From JAWXBM01 sp964470455 (GTDB lineage: Bacteria > Pseudomonadota > Gammaproteobacteria > Xanthomonadales > SZUA-36): DNA of 64,000 nucleotides. Each line of letters begins with the position of its first letter. Within the stretch, counting starts at the first letter, position 1. A program made the translations under genes and the position numbers. The stretch spans positions 19,751 through 83,750 of the forward strand of contig CAYYCX010000007.1 in assembly GCA_964470455.1 (NCBI GenBank). The letters are read 5' to 3'. Of this stretch, positions 16,854-25,098 are shown in pieces. The notes beneath the pieces are model-generated. The model saw only the letters and a program-made list of their open reading frames with translations, did not search any database and was not told where the DNA came from.

Positions 16854-17630
16854 ATGTCACAGGCTGTTGCGCTGGTTACCGCCGGCGCCGGAGGCATTGG
16901 CCTCAGTATTGCCCGGCAGTTTGCGGGGGCGGGATACGCGGTTCATGTCTGTGATGTCAGCGCTGCGGCGCTGGACGAACTTGCCAGCACGCTGCCCGGT
17001 GCCACGTTTACGCAGGCCGATGTTTCCGACAAGGCGCAGGTGGAACGGGTGTTTTCCGACCTGCGTGATAAACATGGCCGGCTGGATGTACTGGTGAACA
17101 ACGCCGGCATCTCCGGCCCGGTAGCGCGGGTGGAGGATATGGATCCGGATGATTGGGACCACACCGTGGCGGTTGACCTCAATGGCGTGTTCTACGTCAC
17201 CCGCCTGGCCGTTCCCTTTCTGCGTGAAGCCGGTGGCGGCAGCATCATCAATATCGCCTCCAGCGCTTCGCTGTTCGGCTTTCCGTTGCGTTCACCCTAC
17301 ACCGCCTGCAAGTGGGCGCTGATTGGCCTGACCAAAACCTGGGCCATGGAACTCGGCGCGGCGGGCATCCGCGTCAATGCAATCTGCCCGGGCAGTGTCT
17401 CGGGCCAGCGCATCGATTCGGTGATCGAGCGCGATGCGCGGGAACGCGGCTGCAGCGTCGAGGAAATCCGCCAGCGCTGGACCAGCCAGACGTCCATGCG
17501 CTGTTTTGTTGATGCCGGGGATATTGCCGAAGCGGCTTTGTTCCTCGCCTCGCCCAGGGCGCGGTTCATTTCCGGGCAGGCTCTGGGAGTGGATGGCCAT
17601 ACTGAAAGCCTTTCCAGTCCGCTGGATTGA
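16854..17630 (+). CDS. SDR family NAD(P)-dependent oxidoreductase
   Basis: A classical short-chain dehydrogenase of 258 residues. The nucleotide loop TAGAGGIG is at residues 9-16, the stabilising NNAG follows at 82-85, and the catalytic set is complete: Ser136-138 region (NIASSAS), Tyr149 and Lys153 in SPYTACK. The C-terminal FISGQALGVDGHTESL segment is typical. It is cytoplasmic; the substrate alcohol is not determinable. It precedes the quinone oxidoreductase gene on the same strand with only 48 bases between, so they likely share a transcript. This SDR contrasts with the atypical one at 8973. Confidence 0.92.
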   Translation: MSQAVALVTAGAGGIGLSIARQFAGAGYAVHVCDVSAAALDELASTLPGATFTQADVSDKAQVERVFSDLRDKHGRLDVLVNNAGISGPVARVEDMDPDDWDHTVAVDLNGVFYVTRLAVPFLREAGGGSIINIASSASLFGFPLRSPYTACKWALIGLTKTWAMELGAAGIRVNAICPGSVSGQRIDSVIERDARERGCSVEEIRQRWTSQTSMRCFVDAGDIAEAALFLASPRARFISGQALGVDGHTESLSSPLD

Positions 17631-17678
17631 GTCCGGTCCGGCAGGTACAGGGCACATTTGGATTCATTGGGAGATTTC

Positions 17679-18668
17679 ATGAAAGCAGCATGGTTTGAGC
17701 AGTTTGGTAAAGCCCAGGATGTACTGAAACTCGGCGAGCAACCCGATCCGCAACCCGGTGCGGGCGAGGTGCGGGTGCGCCTGCATACCAGCGCGGTCAA
17801 TCCGTCGGATGTGAAGAAGCGGACTGGTTCTGCTCCGGCGCTGCTGGATAACGGCCTGGTCATTCCGCACAGCGATGGCGCGGGTGTGATCGATGCCGTG
17901 GGGGCGGGTGTGGGCAGGGGCCGCATCGGCCAGCGGGTGTGGGTATACCAGGCGCAACATGGCCGGCGTTTCGGTACCGCCGCTGAGTATGTTTGCCTGC
18001 CCGAAGACCTGGCCGCGCCATTGCCTGAACCGGCCAGCATGGAGGAAGGCGCCTGCCTGGGCATTCCGGTGATGACAGCGCATCGCTGCGTGTTTGCCGA
18101 TGGACCGGTGGATGGGCAAACCCTCCTGGTCACCGGCGGCGCCGGGCGGGTAGGCCACTACGCCATCCAATGGGCCGCGCAATCCGGTGCGCGGGTGATT
18201 GCCACCGCCAGTAATCCGGAAGATGAAGCCACATGCCGTGAGGCCGGTGCGGTTGCCGTGGTGAATCATCGTGAACCCGGTTGGGGAAAAGAGGTGGTTG
18301 ATGCCAATGGCGGCCAGAAAGTGGATCGTGTGGTGGAGGTGGACTTCGGCCGCAACCTGCCGGAAACCCTGGATGCCGTGCGCACCGGCGGCTGCATCGC
18401 CACCTACGCTTCCATGGGCGACCCGGAACCGAAGCTGCCGTTCTACCGCATGATGTTCATGGACCTGACGCTGCGGCTGGTACTGGTGTACGAAATGCCG
18501 CGCGCGGCCAAGCAGGCGGCCATTGACGATATCGAAAAGTGGCTGGCCGCCGGAAAGCTGCAGCACAGGCTGGCCGAGGTCATGCCGTTGTCTGAGATCG
18601 TTCGCGCCCACCAGCGGGTGGAATCGGGCGAGCCGCGGGGTTGCGTGGTGCTGCGCTGCGATGCGTAA
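17679..18668 (+). CDS. NADPH:quinone reductase-like zinc-independent MDR oxidoreductase
   Basis: A 329-residue medium-chain dehydrogenase/reductase of the quinone oxidoreductase (zeta-crystallin) group. It has the N-terminal GroES-like domain (MKAAWFEQFG...), the conserved SAVNPSDVKKR segment, and a Rossmann core with VTGGAGRVGHYAIQWA in place of the more usual AAGGVG. Catalytic zinc ligands are lacking, as expected for this subfamily. I use the ATG at 17679, preceded by GGGAG at about seven bases, rather than the upstream 17658 ATG. It probably forms an operon with the preceding SDR gene and is the last chromosomal gene before the gst-bounded island. Confidence 0.9.
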   Translation: MKAAWFEQFGKAQDVLKLGEQPDPQPGAGEVRVRLHTSAVNPSDVKKRTGSAPALLDNGLVIPHSDGAGVIDAVGAGVGRGRIGQRVWVYQAQHGRRFGTAAEYVCLPEDLAAPLPEPASMEEGACLGIPVMTAHRCVFADGPVDGQTLLVTGGAGRVGHYAIQWAAQSGARVIATASNPEDEATCREAGAVAVVNHREPGWGKEVVDANGGQKVDRVVEVDFGRNLPETLDAVRTGGCIATYASMGDPEPKLPFYRMMFMDLTLRLVLVYEMPRAAKQAAIDDIEKWLAAGKLQHRLAEVMPLSEIVRAHQRVESGEPRGCVVLRCDA

Positions 18669-18710
18669 AGGCGTGGCCTACGCCGCTCCGTTGCCAGCCG
18701 GGGCTGGCGG

Positions 18711-18838
18711 TCAGGTCACAAACTTCCGCGCGCCTTCGATGAACTCTTCCGCCGAGCGGGCTTTCTGGTCTTCGGTGGGTACTTTCAGGCCGCGCTGCAC
18801 AGCGGGGCGCTCGTGGATGGTGGCAATCTAGCGCGTCA
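18711..18838 (-). pseudogene. C-terminal fragment of a glutathione S-transferase gene (left island boundary)
   Basis: Read leftward, this segment encodes the last 41 or so residues of a GST very similar to the intact protein at 31921-32601 (about 37 of 41 residues the same), but the tryptophan in the RWIATIHERP segment is a TAG stop, and no N-terminal part exists. Its first 58 bases (18711-18768) are identical to 31921-31978; beyond that, identity falls to roughly 80 percent. It therefore is a gene fragment, most simply the left attachment-like boundary of the genomic island. Confidence 0.85.
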
Positions 18839-18888
18839 TCGGATAGTCATATGTACAAGCATGAGTAGTCTCAAGCACTAATTTCAGC

Positions 18889-19953
18889 TCATAAAACGAG
18901 TTCTAAAACCCTATCCTCGCCTCCTGGTAGTGGCGGCAATTTGCCGGCGGCAAATAGCAGGGATTCAATCTCATCTGGCGGAAGCTTCAAAATTCTCGCG
19001 ATATTGGTTTTCGTAATCCGTTCTTTCCATAATTCAGTCAATACCATCCGCCACACTGATGAAAATTCCCGGTCCATCGGTTCTGGTTCTTGTTTTCGGT
19101 AACCGCGCTCGGAAGCTTGAATACAAAATGTCCGATACTGCCAATCTGAAAGTATTTGCAATTTATGCAGTCTGCGAATCAACGCAAAAACCGACACTCC
19201 CCAACGCCGTTTAGCCTTTAGCGCGTGCTCGATAGTTCTGATGCTTGATGCTACCGCCAGCACATCAGAAGCAGGCATGAGGAATGCAGATGCAAATTCA
19301 TCGGCTTCCTGTTCTGCGACCTGACCATTTGGAGCACCATGCCTGTGCAACAGCAAATGCCCAAGTTCATGTGCAGCATCAAACCGACTACGCTCCGCTG
19401 ATTTCTGAGAATTCAAAAAAACGCATGGAACACCGGAAATCCAAACTGCATACGCATCAACACGTTGAGTTTCTTCTGCTAAGGAGAAAACTCTAATGCC
19501 CTTGGATTCCATGAGCCGGATAACATTCTTGATTGGGCGCTCTCCCAAGCCCCATTCTTCTCGAATCTCTCGAGCAGCGACCTCCGGCTGTTCAGTGACC
19601 AGATCTTCCAGGTCAACAGAAGGCAGCTTGAAATTCTCGTGCACCCAGTCGAGGAAAATTGAAGCAATTTGTCCAGCAGCTAATGCTGAATCTCTCTCCG
19701 ATGCTGACATCGACGCCAAGCTTCTGAAGCTGGCGTAAGTTGCATCTAGCTCTGGTACATCATCCCCATAGAAGAAATCTACCGGGAAATTGAGCACCGA
19801 TGCGATCCGCCCGACAACTTCGGGGTCAGGCGTAGTCTTGCCGCTTTCGTATCTAAGGATCGAGTGGGGATTGACCCCAATGGATTTGGCAAGAGCTTTC
19901 TTGGTTAATCCTCGCCGTTTTCTGGCGATTGAAAGTCGCGATGGTGTAAGCAT
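18889..19953 (-). CDS. XRE regulator fused to ImmA/IrrE metallopeptidase
   Basis: The 354-residue protein has an N-terminal XRE-type helix-turn-helix (residues about 5-60; GLTKKALAKSIGVNPHSILRYE), then an ImmA/IrrE-like zinc peptidase domain with the HELGH motif (His195, Glu196, His199) and a downstream glutamate in AEQEADEFASAFLMP that is the expected third ligand. In related systems the peptidase destroys a repressor in response to a signal. A C-terminal extension after position 270 carries another small helical region (KTNIARILKLPPDEIESLLF). It is the second gene of a leftward pair: only three bases separate it from the 216-aa gene upstream. A palindrome 5 bases upstream of that first gene is a candidate operator for this regulator. 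Confidence 0.88.
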   Translation of the reverse strand: MLTPSRLSIARKRRGLTKKALAKSIGVNPHSILRYESGKTTPDPEVVGRIASVLNFPVDFFYGDDVPELDATYASFRSLASMSASERDSALAAGQIASIFLDWVHENFKLPSVDLEDLVTEQPEVAAREIREEWGLGERPIKNVIRLMESKGIRVFSLAEETQRVDAYAVWISGVPCVFLNSQKSAERSRFDAAHELGHLLLHRHGAPNGQVAEQEADEFASAFLMPASDVLAVASSIRTIEHALKAKRRWGVSVFALIRRLHKLQILSDWQYRTFCIQASERGYRKQEPEPMDREFSSVWRMVLTELWKERITKTNIARILKLPPDEIESLLFAAGKLPPLPGGEDRVLELVL

Positions 19954-19956
19954 TTT

Positions 19957-20607
19957 TCACTTTGATTTACGCTGCACACTGATTTCTACTTCAGGGCCGG
20001 AATCGTCATCAATTCCACGCAATGGGTCGATGTCTCTCCATTCTTCCGGACCAAGCACCAAGATTCGTTCAACAAAGCCTTTCACTTTTCCGCCTTCAAA
20101 TTCCGTTGGGCAAGACAATTCGGCGCATACCGTTTCACCGCCATCGTATATGCACAGAAACCAATGGGAATATCCATCATTTGGGTTACTCTGTTGCGGT
20201 TGCTTTATGGCAGGGAACGGCAAGCGCAATTGACGGTTCACCTCAGTCACACTTTCAGAGCCAGCCCCCTTCGGTGTCCGGTTCTGTGGGTCTTGGTGGG
20301 GGTTGGCCGTGTTCTCGTCAGTCCCTAAAACTGAGACGCGAATCTTGAGTTTTGAGTTTTGGATTGACTCTACCCCCTTCGGGCTACACTTCTCCCAGTC
20401 GGGAGGCAGGAACAATTCCCTCATTCGCCTGGTGGCGGCTCTCCACGATTCATATCCAGCAGCCGATGCAGGGTCATTTTCAGTCACCCCGGCCCGAGCC
20501 GCTATAGAATGCTTGACAGCTTCAACCAATAAATCCCGATTCAAACCTAGCTCGGTCAGTCGTTGGTTGCAGTCTCGTTTCTTTTCTCGGAAGATGGGTT
20601 CTTGCAT
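19957..20607 (-). CDS. Uncharacterised partner of the XRE-ImmA protein
   Basis: I do not recognise this 216-residue family. It is hydrophilic with no signal peptide or membrane helix. The N-terminal half looks helical (MQEPIFREKKRDCNQRLTEL...), the middle is a linker with Asn/Pro/Gln residues, and the C-terminus looks like a small beta-rich domain (YSHWFLCIYDGGETVCAELS). It is the first gene of a pair with the XRE-ImmA gene, with a three-base gap, and begins immediately downstream of a palindromic element. The gene order (unknown protein, then XRE-ImmA) resembles toxin-antitoxin or stress-response modules in which the peptidase controls its partner. Whether this product is a target, toxin or cofactor is open. 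Confidence 0.65.
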   Translation of the reverse strand: MQEPIFREKKRDCNQRLTELGLNRDLLVEAVKHSIAARAGVTENDPASAAGYESWRAATRRMRELFLPPDWEKCSPKGVESIQNSKLKIRVSVLGTDENTANPHQDPQNRTPKGAGSESVTEVNRQLRLPFPAIKQPQQSNPNDGYSHWFLCIYDGGETVCAELSCPTEFEGGKVKGFVERILVLGPEEWRDIDPLRGIDDDSGPEVEISVQRKSK

Positions 20608-20612
20608 TTTTG

Positions 20613-20666
20613 TGACCCTGTAACTTTTTGGATGCTCAATTGTGGTCGAAAAAAGTTACAGGGTCA
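20613..20666. promoter_or_regulatory. 17-bp perfect inverted repeat in a divergent promoter region
   Basis: TGACCCTGTAACTTTTT (20613-20629) and AAAAAGTTACAGGGTCA (20650-20666) are perfect complements separated by 20 bases. The element lies between the leftward XRE-ImmA operon (start 20607) and the rightward HNH-like gene (start 20720). This is the position expected for an operator bound by the XRE protein, possibly controlling both directions. The alternative is a hairpin in the leader. Confidence 0.6.
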
Positions 20667-20719
20667 AGCTTTGCTGCCATTATTTTTCCACTTGGTAAAA
20701 GCCTGCAGGGGGATCGGCT

Positions 20720-21022
20720 ATGATCATTACCAATATCAACGGAACAACCGACAACATTTGCAATTGTGGTAGCTGGCTGGACCATTGGTTGCGGTTTTCC
20801 GGCCAGCTGCTTCCTCCCCACTGCCCCGAAGCCAGATGTATCGATAAGCCAACAGTAGGGGCGCACATTCAACTAGGCGGTCTGATGGGCGGCAATGAGT
20901 GGTACATCATCCCGCTCTGCCAGTCCCACAATAGATCGGTAGCCAGATTGGAAGTGAGCAACTCAATCCGATTGGTATCAGCCAACGTCGGCCAAACGTG
21001 TGGCCGCCTACCACCCCGTTAA
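20720..21022 (+). CDS. Small HNH-like (treble-clef) protein
   Basis: This 100-residue protein has Cys14 and Cys16 (CNC), Cys35, Cys40, His49 (VGAHIQ) and a second knuckle PLCQSHN with Cys67, His70 and Asn71, followed by conserved LVSANVGQTCGR. The PLC-x2-HN motif after a helix-beta pair is what HNH/treble-clef nucleases show, though the classical first catalytic HH or DH pair would be the VGAH histidine. A GGGGG sequence about seven bases upstream gives a good start. Similar short proteins occur in many bacteria without assigned function. It is divergent from the XRE-ImmA pair and shares its putative operator, so it could be part of the same module. Metal binding or nuclease activity is inference. 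Confidence 0.68.
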   Translation: MIITNINGTTDNICNCGSWLDHWLRFSGQLLPPHCPEARCIDKPTVGAHIQLGGLMGGNEWYIIPLCQSHNRSVARLEVSNSIRLVSANVGQTCGRLPPR

Positions 21023-21199
21023 AGACAGACTCAGCCATTAGAACATTCTCCAATTTTCAAACTGCGACACTACCCTGTGCAGTAAATGCTTGATGCAGGA
21101 TCCGAGAACACTGTATCCTGTGCCCAAGGTCAGGGACAAAATTCGGCTTCATGCCGTGTGACTTCCGGATTTCGATCCGAAAGCCCTATATCTCTGACC

Positions 21200-22021
21200 T
21201 CACTTTTTCTCAAAAGCCGCTGAATTCAGCGGCTTTTTCTTTGTATAAAACACGCCGCGTTTACCTTCCTCAACACGGTCCAGATCGTGGATTTCGCCCA
21301 CCTGGTGCCAGATCATTTCAATAAACCGATCTTCGCCACGCTCGTAGAACCGCTGTAAGGCCCAAAGATAGTAATCAACGGCCTGCAATCCGGCACTTTT
21401 CGCAGGTGTGTTTGAAACAATGTGGTTAATGCCAGGATGCTTGAAACCAAAACTGCGTTTGAACTTCTTGCCGGCACGCTTCAGCGCCTTAGCGAATGCA
21501 TCATTTCTGGGTTTTGTGCCTCGCATCGAAAAACACACATTTACTTCATCCGCCATGTGATGCAGCTTACGAAAAAGCTCAGTCACCAGCAGGTCATACT
21601 GTTCATTTTCGTTGTACCGGTACGCTGGTTCACGTTCGTTCTGCTGCTTTACGTACGTTGCAAGATCACGCTTGTCACGTACTACGGCATAGAACCGTAT
21701 ATTCTGAGTTAACATAAGTTTGTAGACTTCACGACGCACTTCCGCCACATCATCTTTTGCGTGAAACGCTACCGCAGTCTTGCGTCTTTCCGGCTGCATT
21801 GAAGGAACACTTTTGAAGTATGGGTCAGCCAACAAGTTGGCTCGCAGCGCTTCCAGCTCGCCGGCCAGTTCGTCGGGTGTATCAACTTCCAGTTTGCCGA
21901 TAATGAAATAGCTTGAGCAGCCCTCATTGCCTGCGATGATCTGGCCCTTGCGGTTGAACAGCGCTGGATCGCCAGCCTCATCGACAAAGTAGTGAATAAT
22001 TTCCTTTTCAGCCTCGTTCAA
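21200..22021 (-). CDS. DUF3800 domain protein
   Basis: The 273-residue protein begins with YFVDEAGDPALF (acidic residues Asp14, Glu15 and Asp18), the signature of DUF3800, a family with a predicted RNase H-like fold and a conserved acidic active site that is common in defence islands. Further conserved features are VVRDKRDL and NTPAKSAGLQAVDYYLWALQRF near the C-terminus. It is soluble. A perfect palindrome (21212-21237) lies inside the last codons and probably doubles as a transcription terminator. Upstream, 144 bases separate it from the HEPN-like fusion gene on the same strand, so the two may be co-transcribed. Its molecular activity is not known. Confidence 0.83.
   Translation of the reverse strand: MNEAEKEIIHYFVDEAGDPALFNRKGQIIAGNEGCSSYFIIGKLEVDTPDELAGELEALRANLLADPYFKSVPSMQPERRKTAVAFHAKDDVAEVRREVYKLMLTQNIRFYAVVRDKRDLATYVKQQNEREPAYRYNENEQYDLLVTELFRKLHHMADEVNVCFSMRGTKPRNDAFAKALKRAGKKFKRSFGFKHPGINHIVSNTPAKSAGLQAVDYYLWALQRFYERGEDRFIEMIWHQVGEIHDLDRVEEGKRGVFYTKKKPLNSAAFEKK
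21212..21237. terminator. Bidirectional terminator overlapping the DUF3800 stop region
   Basis: AAAAGCCGCTGAATTCAGCGGCTTTT is a perfect palindrome, followed on the plus strand by TTCTTTG. It sits between the convergent HNH-like gene (ends 21022) and DUF3800 gene (ends 21200), and encodes the DUF3800 C-terminus, so one sequence serves both coding and termination. Confidence 0.65.
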
Positions 22022-22165
22022 TGCTGGCTACCCACCGCAGAAAAAGCATTCGGACCGGGGTCTTCAACAACTCACAGGACAAACCTTTCGGGAAGTAGAG
22101 GATGTCTGTGAGAACGATTGGGTGTCGACGAATGAATGTACGACGTGCATTTTGGACAGTCACAA

Positions 22166-23764
22166 TTAGGCCTCGGTCGCCAATGAGTCCACGTTTTCGC
22201 TTTCCGTGGGCGATGTACTTTCCTGCTCCCACGCTTCCACTGTTGCCAAATGTCGATTCCAGCAATCATGCACGAACTCAAGGCGATTTGGCTGCACCCA
22301 GCACAGATCAAGATTTTCGAGATGGTCGAATTGTGGGGTGGGCACGGCGCCATAGGTCCCCTCCCACAGAAGCGGGCCATAGATGAATGTAGCAACTTGA
22401 TATATGGACTTCAGTGCGTCTTGCAGACGCCCAAGCGTAATGCCCTTCTCCTCAGCCGAAAGCCCCTCACGACTGACGGGGTCAGCTGCATGGGCAACAA
22501 ACTTGTCCACAAACTTCCGGACCGAATCACAAATTGAGAGCCTCTGCTCCAAGTCATCGAACCACTTGGGCAGGATAACATCCTCGCGCGACCGGGCTGT
22601 CGGCTCAACCCCGGATAACCGATCGAAGTTGGAATGTACGACCTCGGCTGTATCCCACGCGTCGGGCCCGGTAGTTGGCAGCCAGAATGCACTGGAGTCC
22701 GTTTCCTTACGACTCTTCTCTTCAATCCAGGCCAGTTTAGGTATATCGGGATCATACGGAAGCCCATCGTAGGACACATACACTTCGCGAGTTATGATGT
22801 CCCGATGCTCCGCGATGTCCTTGATTAAGCGTCGCAGGGAGAGGACCCCTTTTGCAGGATCGGCGCTGGGCTTATCAGTTAACCGACGAATTGCTGCGGC
22901 TTGCGTAGTTACGAAACCTGCATCCAACAGGCGTAGCACGCCGCTGTTGAAACCAACATCCTTATCTGGATGTTCCGATGCTTCCCGTCGCAAGTCATTG
23001 ATGGTCTGGAAGAGGATGTAATCCCACAGCGTCTCGTTAATCGTCGGCCAGATCGAGTGCGTATCATCACCACTCAGCCAGGATATCCACTCTGCCCGCT
23101 TTGCCCTGAAGGTCTCGAGTTTCGCTCGATCCTTCACGTTGCATACCGAAATTGGATACTCGTACTTAAGTTCTTGGAACCAGGGCAATGACTCCAGCGC
23201 TTCTCGAAGCGGCGTCCGAATAAACTCTGGCGCGCGCCATACGTATTCCGCAGCCTTGTACTTTCCTTCGGGATCAAGGAATTGAATATGAGAAATCGCG
23301 GCTTCGATTGAGAAGGGTTTCTTGCTTCTGCTTTTTTTTTGAAAGTTGCTTGCAAGATCGGTCCAAATAACAACATCTATCTGCTTTTCTGCCATCCAGT
23401 TAGAGACGCTCTCCAGGATCACTTCCGCTCTGGATTGCTTTCGCGAGCCATCGGCATAACAGAACCCGATATTTTCATGCGTCGTACCCTCGCGGCACTG
23501 CAAATCGCAAATAGCTTCGTCTGGACTCACGCGCTTGCTGAAGGAATAAGCCACAGGACATGACACACCATTGCAACGGTCAAGTACAAGCGTCAAAGCA
23601 TCCTTTCTACTACGAGATACACGGCAAAATTCCAAACTCAGGATTGGACCGTCGAACTGCCATTCATCGTGTTGTTTGTCAAACTCGTCATGCTCCTCCC
23701 AAAGAAGGGAGCCCCAACCGAGGATTACAATATTCAATGGTCTGTTATCCGCCGCGTCACTCAT
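22166..23764 (-). CDS. GGCT-like / HEPN (AbiU2-like) fusion protein of unknown function
   Basis: I know no named family for the whole 532-residue protein. The N-terminus (about 10-200) opens with IVILGWGSLLWE, the nucleotide-free glycine turn typical of gamma-glutamylcyclotransferase (GGCT/AIG2) folds, followed by a strand ending ILSLEFCRVS. The C-terminal half (about 235-470) is helical. LWDYILFQTINDLRRE, then SLRRLIKDIAEHRDIITRE and SVRKFVDKFVAH (residues 415-425), recall AbiU2-type HEPN domains, in which an RxxxxH-like site cuts RNA; here the exact motif is degenerate (K-FVA-H). It sits between DUF3800 and an IS element that lands 24 bases upstream of its start, which may have displaced its promoter. 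Together the traits suggest an abortive-infection-like protein; that is inference. Confidence 0.6.
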   Translation of the reverse strand: MSDAADNRPLNIVILGWGSLLWEEHDEFDKQHDEWQFDGPILSLEFCRVSRSRKDALTLVLDRCNGVSCPVAYSFSKRVSPDEAICDLQCREGTTHENIGFCYADGSRKQSRAEVILESVSNWMAEKQIDVVIWTDLASNFQKKSRSKKPFSIEAAISHIQFLDPEGKYKAAEYVWRAPEFIRTPLREALESLPWFQELKYEYPISVCNVKDRAKLETFRAKRAEWISWLSGDDTHSIWPTINETLWDYILFQTINDLRREASEHPDKDVGFNSGVLRLLDAGFVTTQAAAIRRLTDKPSADPAKGVLSLRRLIKDIAEHRDIITREVYVSYDGLPYDPDIPKLAWIEEKSRKETDSSAFWLPTTGPDAWDTAEVVHSNFDRLSGVEPTARSREDVILPKWFDDLEQRLSICDSVRKFVDKFVAHAADPVSREGLSAEEKGITLGRLQDALKSIYQVATFIYGPLLWEGTYGAVPTPQFDHLENLDLCWVQPNRLEFVHDCWNRHLATVEAWEQESTSPTESENVDSLATEA

Positions 23765-23788
23765 TCATTTGTCCCAAGTGTTCATTAG

Positions 23789-24976
23789 GGCAACTCTGAT
23801 TTATTCACCTGTTCGGTCATAATATCCACAATGTCACGTTGATGGGTAAATAGCGATGCGCCAGCCGACACTTTCCGACAATGGCTTTGAGAAGTTCCGC
23901 AAGAAGACCCGCAAGGAGATGTTTCTGGATGACATGGAAGCGATCATTCCCTGGCAAGGCTTGAGCGAGGGCCTGGAGCCTTTTTATCCCAAGACCGAAG
24001 GTGCGGGTCGCCCGGCGATTGGCCTTGAACGCATGCTGCGCATTCACTTCATCCAACACTGGTTCAACCTGTCCGATCCGGCGGTAGAAGATGCTCTGTA
24101 CGATTCACGCGCTTTGCGGCAGTTTGTGGGTATTGACCTCGGGCGTGAGCCGGTGCCGGATGAGACCACCATCTGCAAGTTCCGCCATTGGCTGGAACGC
24201 TACAACCTCGGTGATGAGCTGTTCCGCCTGATCAACGATTACCTCAAAGAGAACGGCCTGAAGCTGTCGCGTGGCACCATTGTCGATGCCAGCATCATTG
24301 GCGCACCGAGTTCCACCAAGAACCAGAAGAAAGAACGTGATCCGGAGATGCACCAAACCCGCAAGGGCAATCAGTGGTACTTCGGCATGAAGGCCCATAT
24401 CGGGGTCGATTCCGGCACCAAGATCATCCACTCCGTGGTGGCCACCGCAGCGAATGTGCATGATTCACATATACTGCCCGATCTGCTGCACGGCAACGAG
24501 ACCCGAGTGTGGGGTGATGCGGCCTATACCGGTCAGAAGCGGGTACTGGCTGAAGTGGCACCCAAGGCCAAGGACTTTACCCAGGCCAGGGGCAATAAAC
24601 ATCGGCCGCTGACGGAAGATCAGCGGGCAGCGAATCGCAACAAGTCACGAGTCCGAGCCAAGGTGGAACATCAATTTGGCATCCTCAAACGCCAGTTTGG
24701 TTTTAACAAAGTGCGCTACCGCGGTCTGTGCAAGAACGCTCATTGGCTGTTTGTGGCCTGTGCGCTGAGCAACCTGGTGATGGCCAAAAAGACTCTGTTG
24801 AAGCAAAAGCGACGATCATGGCAGGCAAGTTATGCCTGAAAGTTGGGATTCAGGCGATGAAACCGCCAAAAACACTGAATCAAAGCAACAAAAGTCGGTA
24901 AAAAGGCTGAACCTTCAACTGAAATGATCCTGACAAAAACGGATGTTCTCAAAATCATCAATTTTTCAGAGGTTCC
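23789..24976 (+). mobile_element. IS5-family insertion sequence, apparently intact
   Basis: The 1188-bp element starts with GGCAACTCTGATTTATTC and ends with the inverted counterpart GGAACCTCTGAAAAATTG read from the right (imperfect inverted repeats). It is flanked by the 4-bp direct repeat TTAG (23785-23788 and 24977-24980), the YTAR-type target duplication of IS5-group elements. It contains one full transposase gene. The recent, clean duplication suggests an insertion that may still be active. Confidence 0.85.
23856..24839 (+). CDS. IS5-family transposase
   Basis: A complete 327-residue DDE transposase of the IS5 family. The N-terminal domain (MRQPTLSDNGFEKF, then LERMLRIHFIQHWF) is followed by the DDE catalytic core: the first Asp in GTIVDASIIGAP, the second in VWGDAAYTGQK, and the Glu in KVEHQFGILKRQFG, with the Y-(2)-R-(3)-E spacing of the group (here around RVRAKVEH). 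No frameshift or stop interrupts it. It lies inside the element bounded by TTAG duplications. The insertion sits between the HEPN-like fusion gene and the methylase gene. Confidence 0.95.
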   Translation: MRQPTLSDNGFEKFRKKTRKEMFLDDMEAIIPWQGLSEGLEPFYPKTEGAGRPAIGLERMLRIHFIQHWFNLSDPAVEDALYDSRALRQFVGIDLGREPVPDETTICKFRHWLERYNLGDELFRLINDYLKENGLKLSRGTIVDASIIGAPSSTKNQKKERDPEMHQTRKGNQWYFGMKAHIGVDSGTKIIHSVVATAANVHDSHILPDLLHGNETRVWGDAAYTGQKRVLAEVAPKAKDFTQARGNKHRPLTEDQRAANRNKSRVRAKVEHQFGILKRQFGFNKVRYRGLCKNAHWLFVACALSNLVMAKKTLLKQKRRSWQASYA

Positions 24977-25098
24977 TTAGGTTTGAGGGTGGTTGCCCCA
25001 ATTTCGCTTCTCCTTTTTCCCTCAAGCCACGAAAGTGACTGCTGCGGACTTAATTCCAACATGCCTTCTACCCATGGCTAGGTTAGAAAAGCACCACT

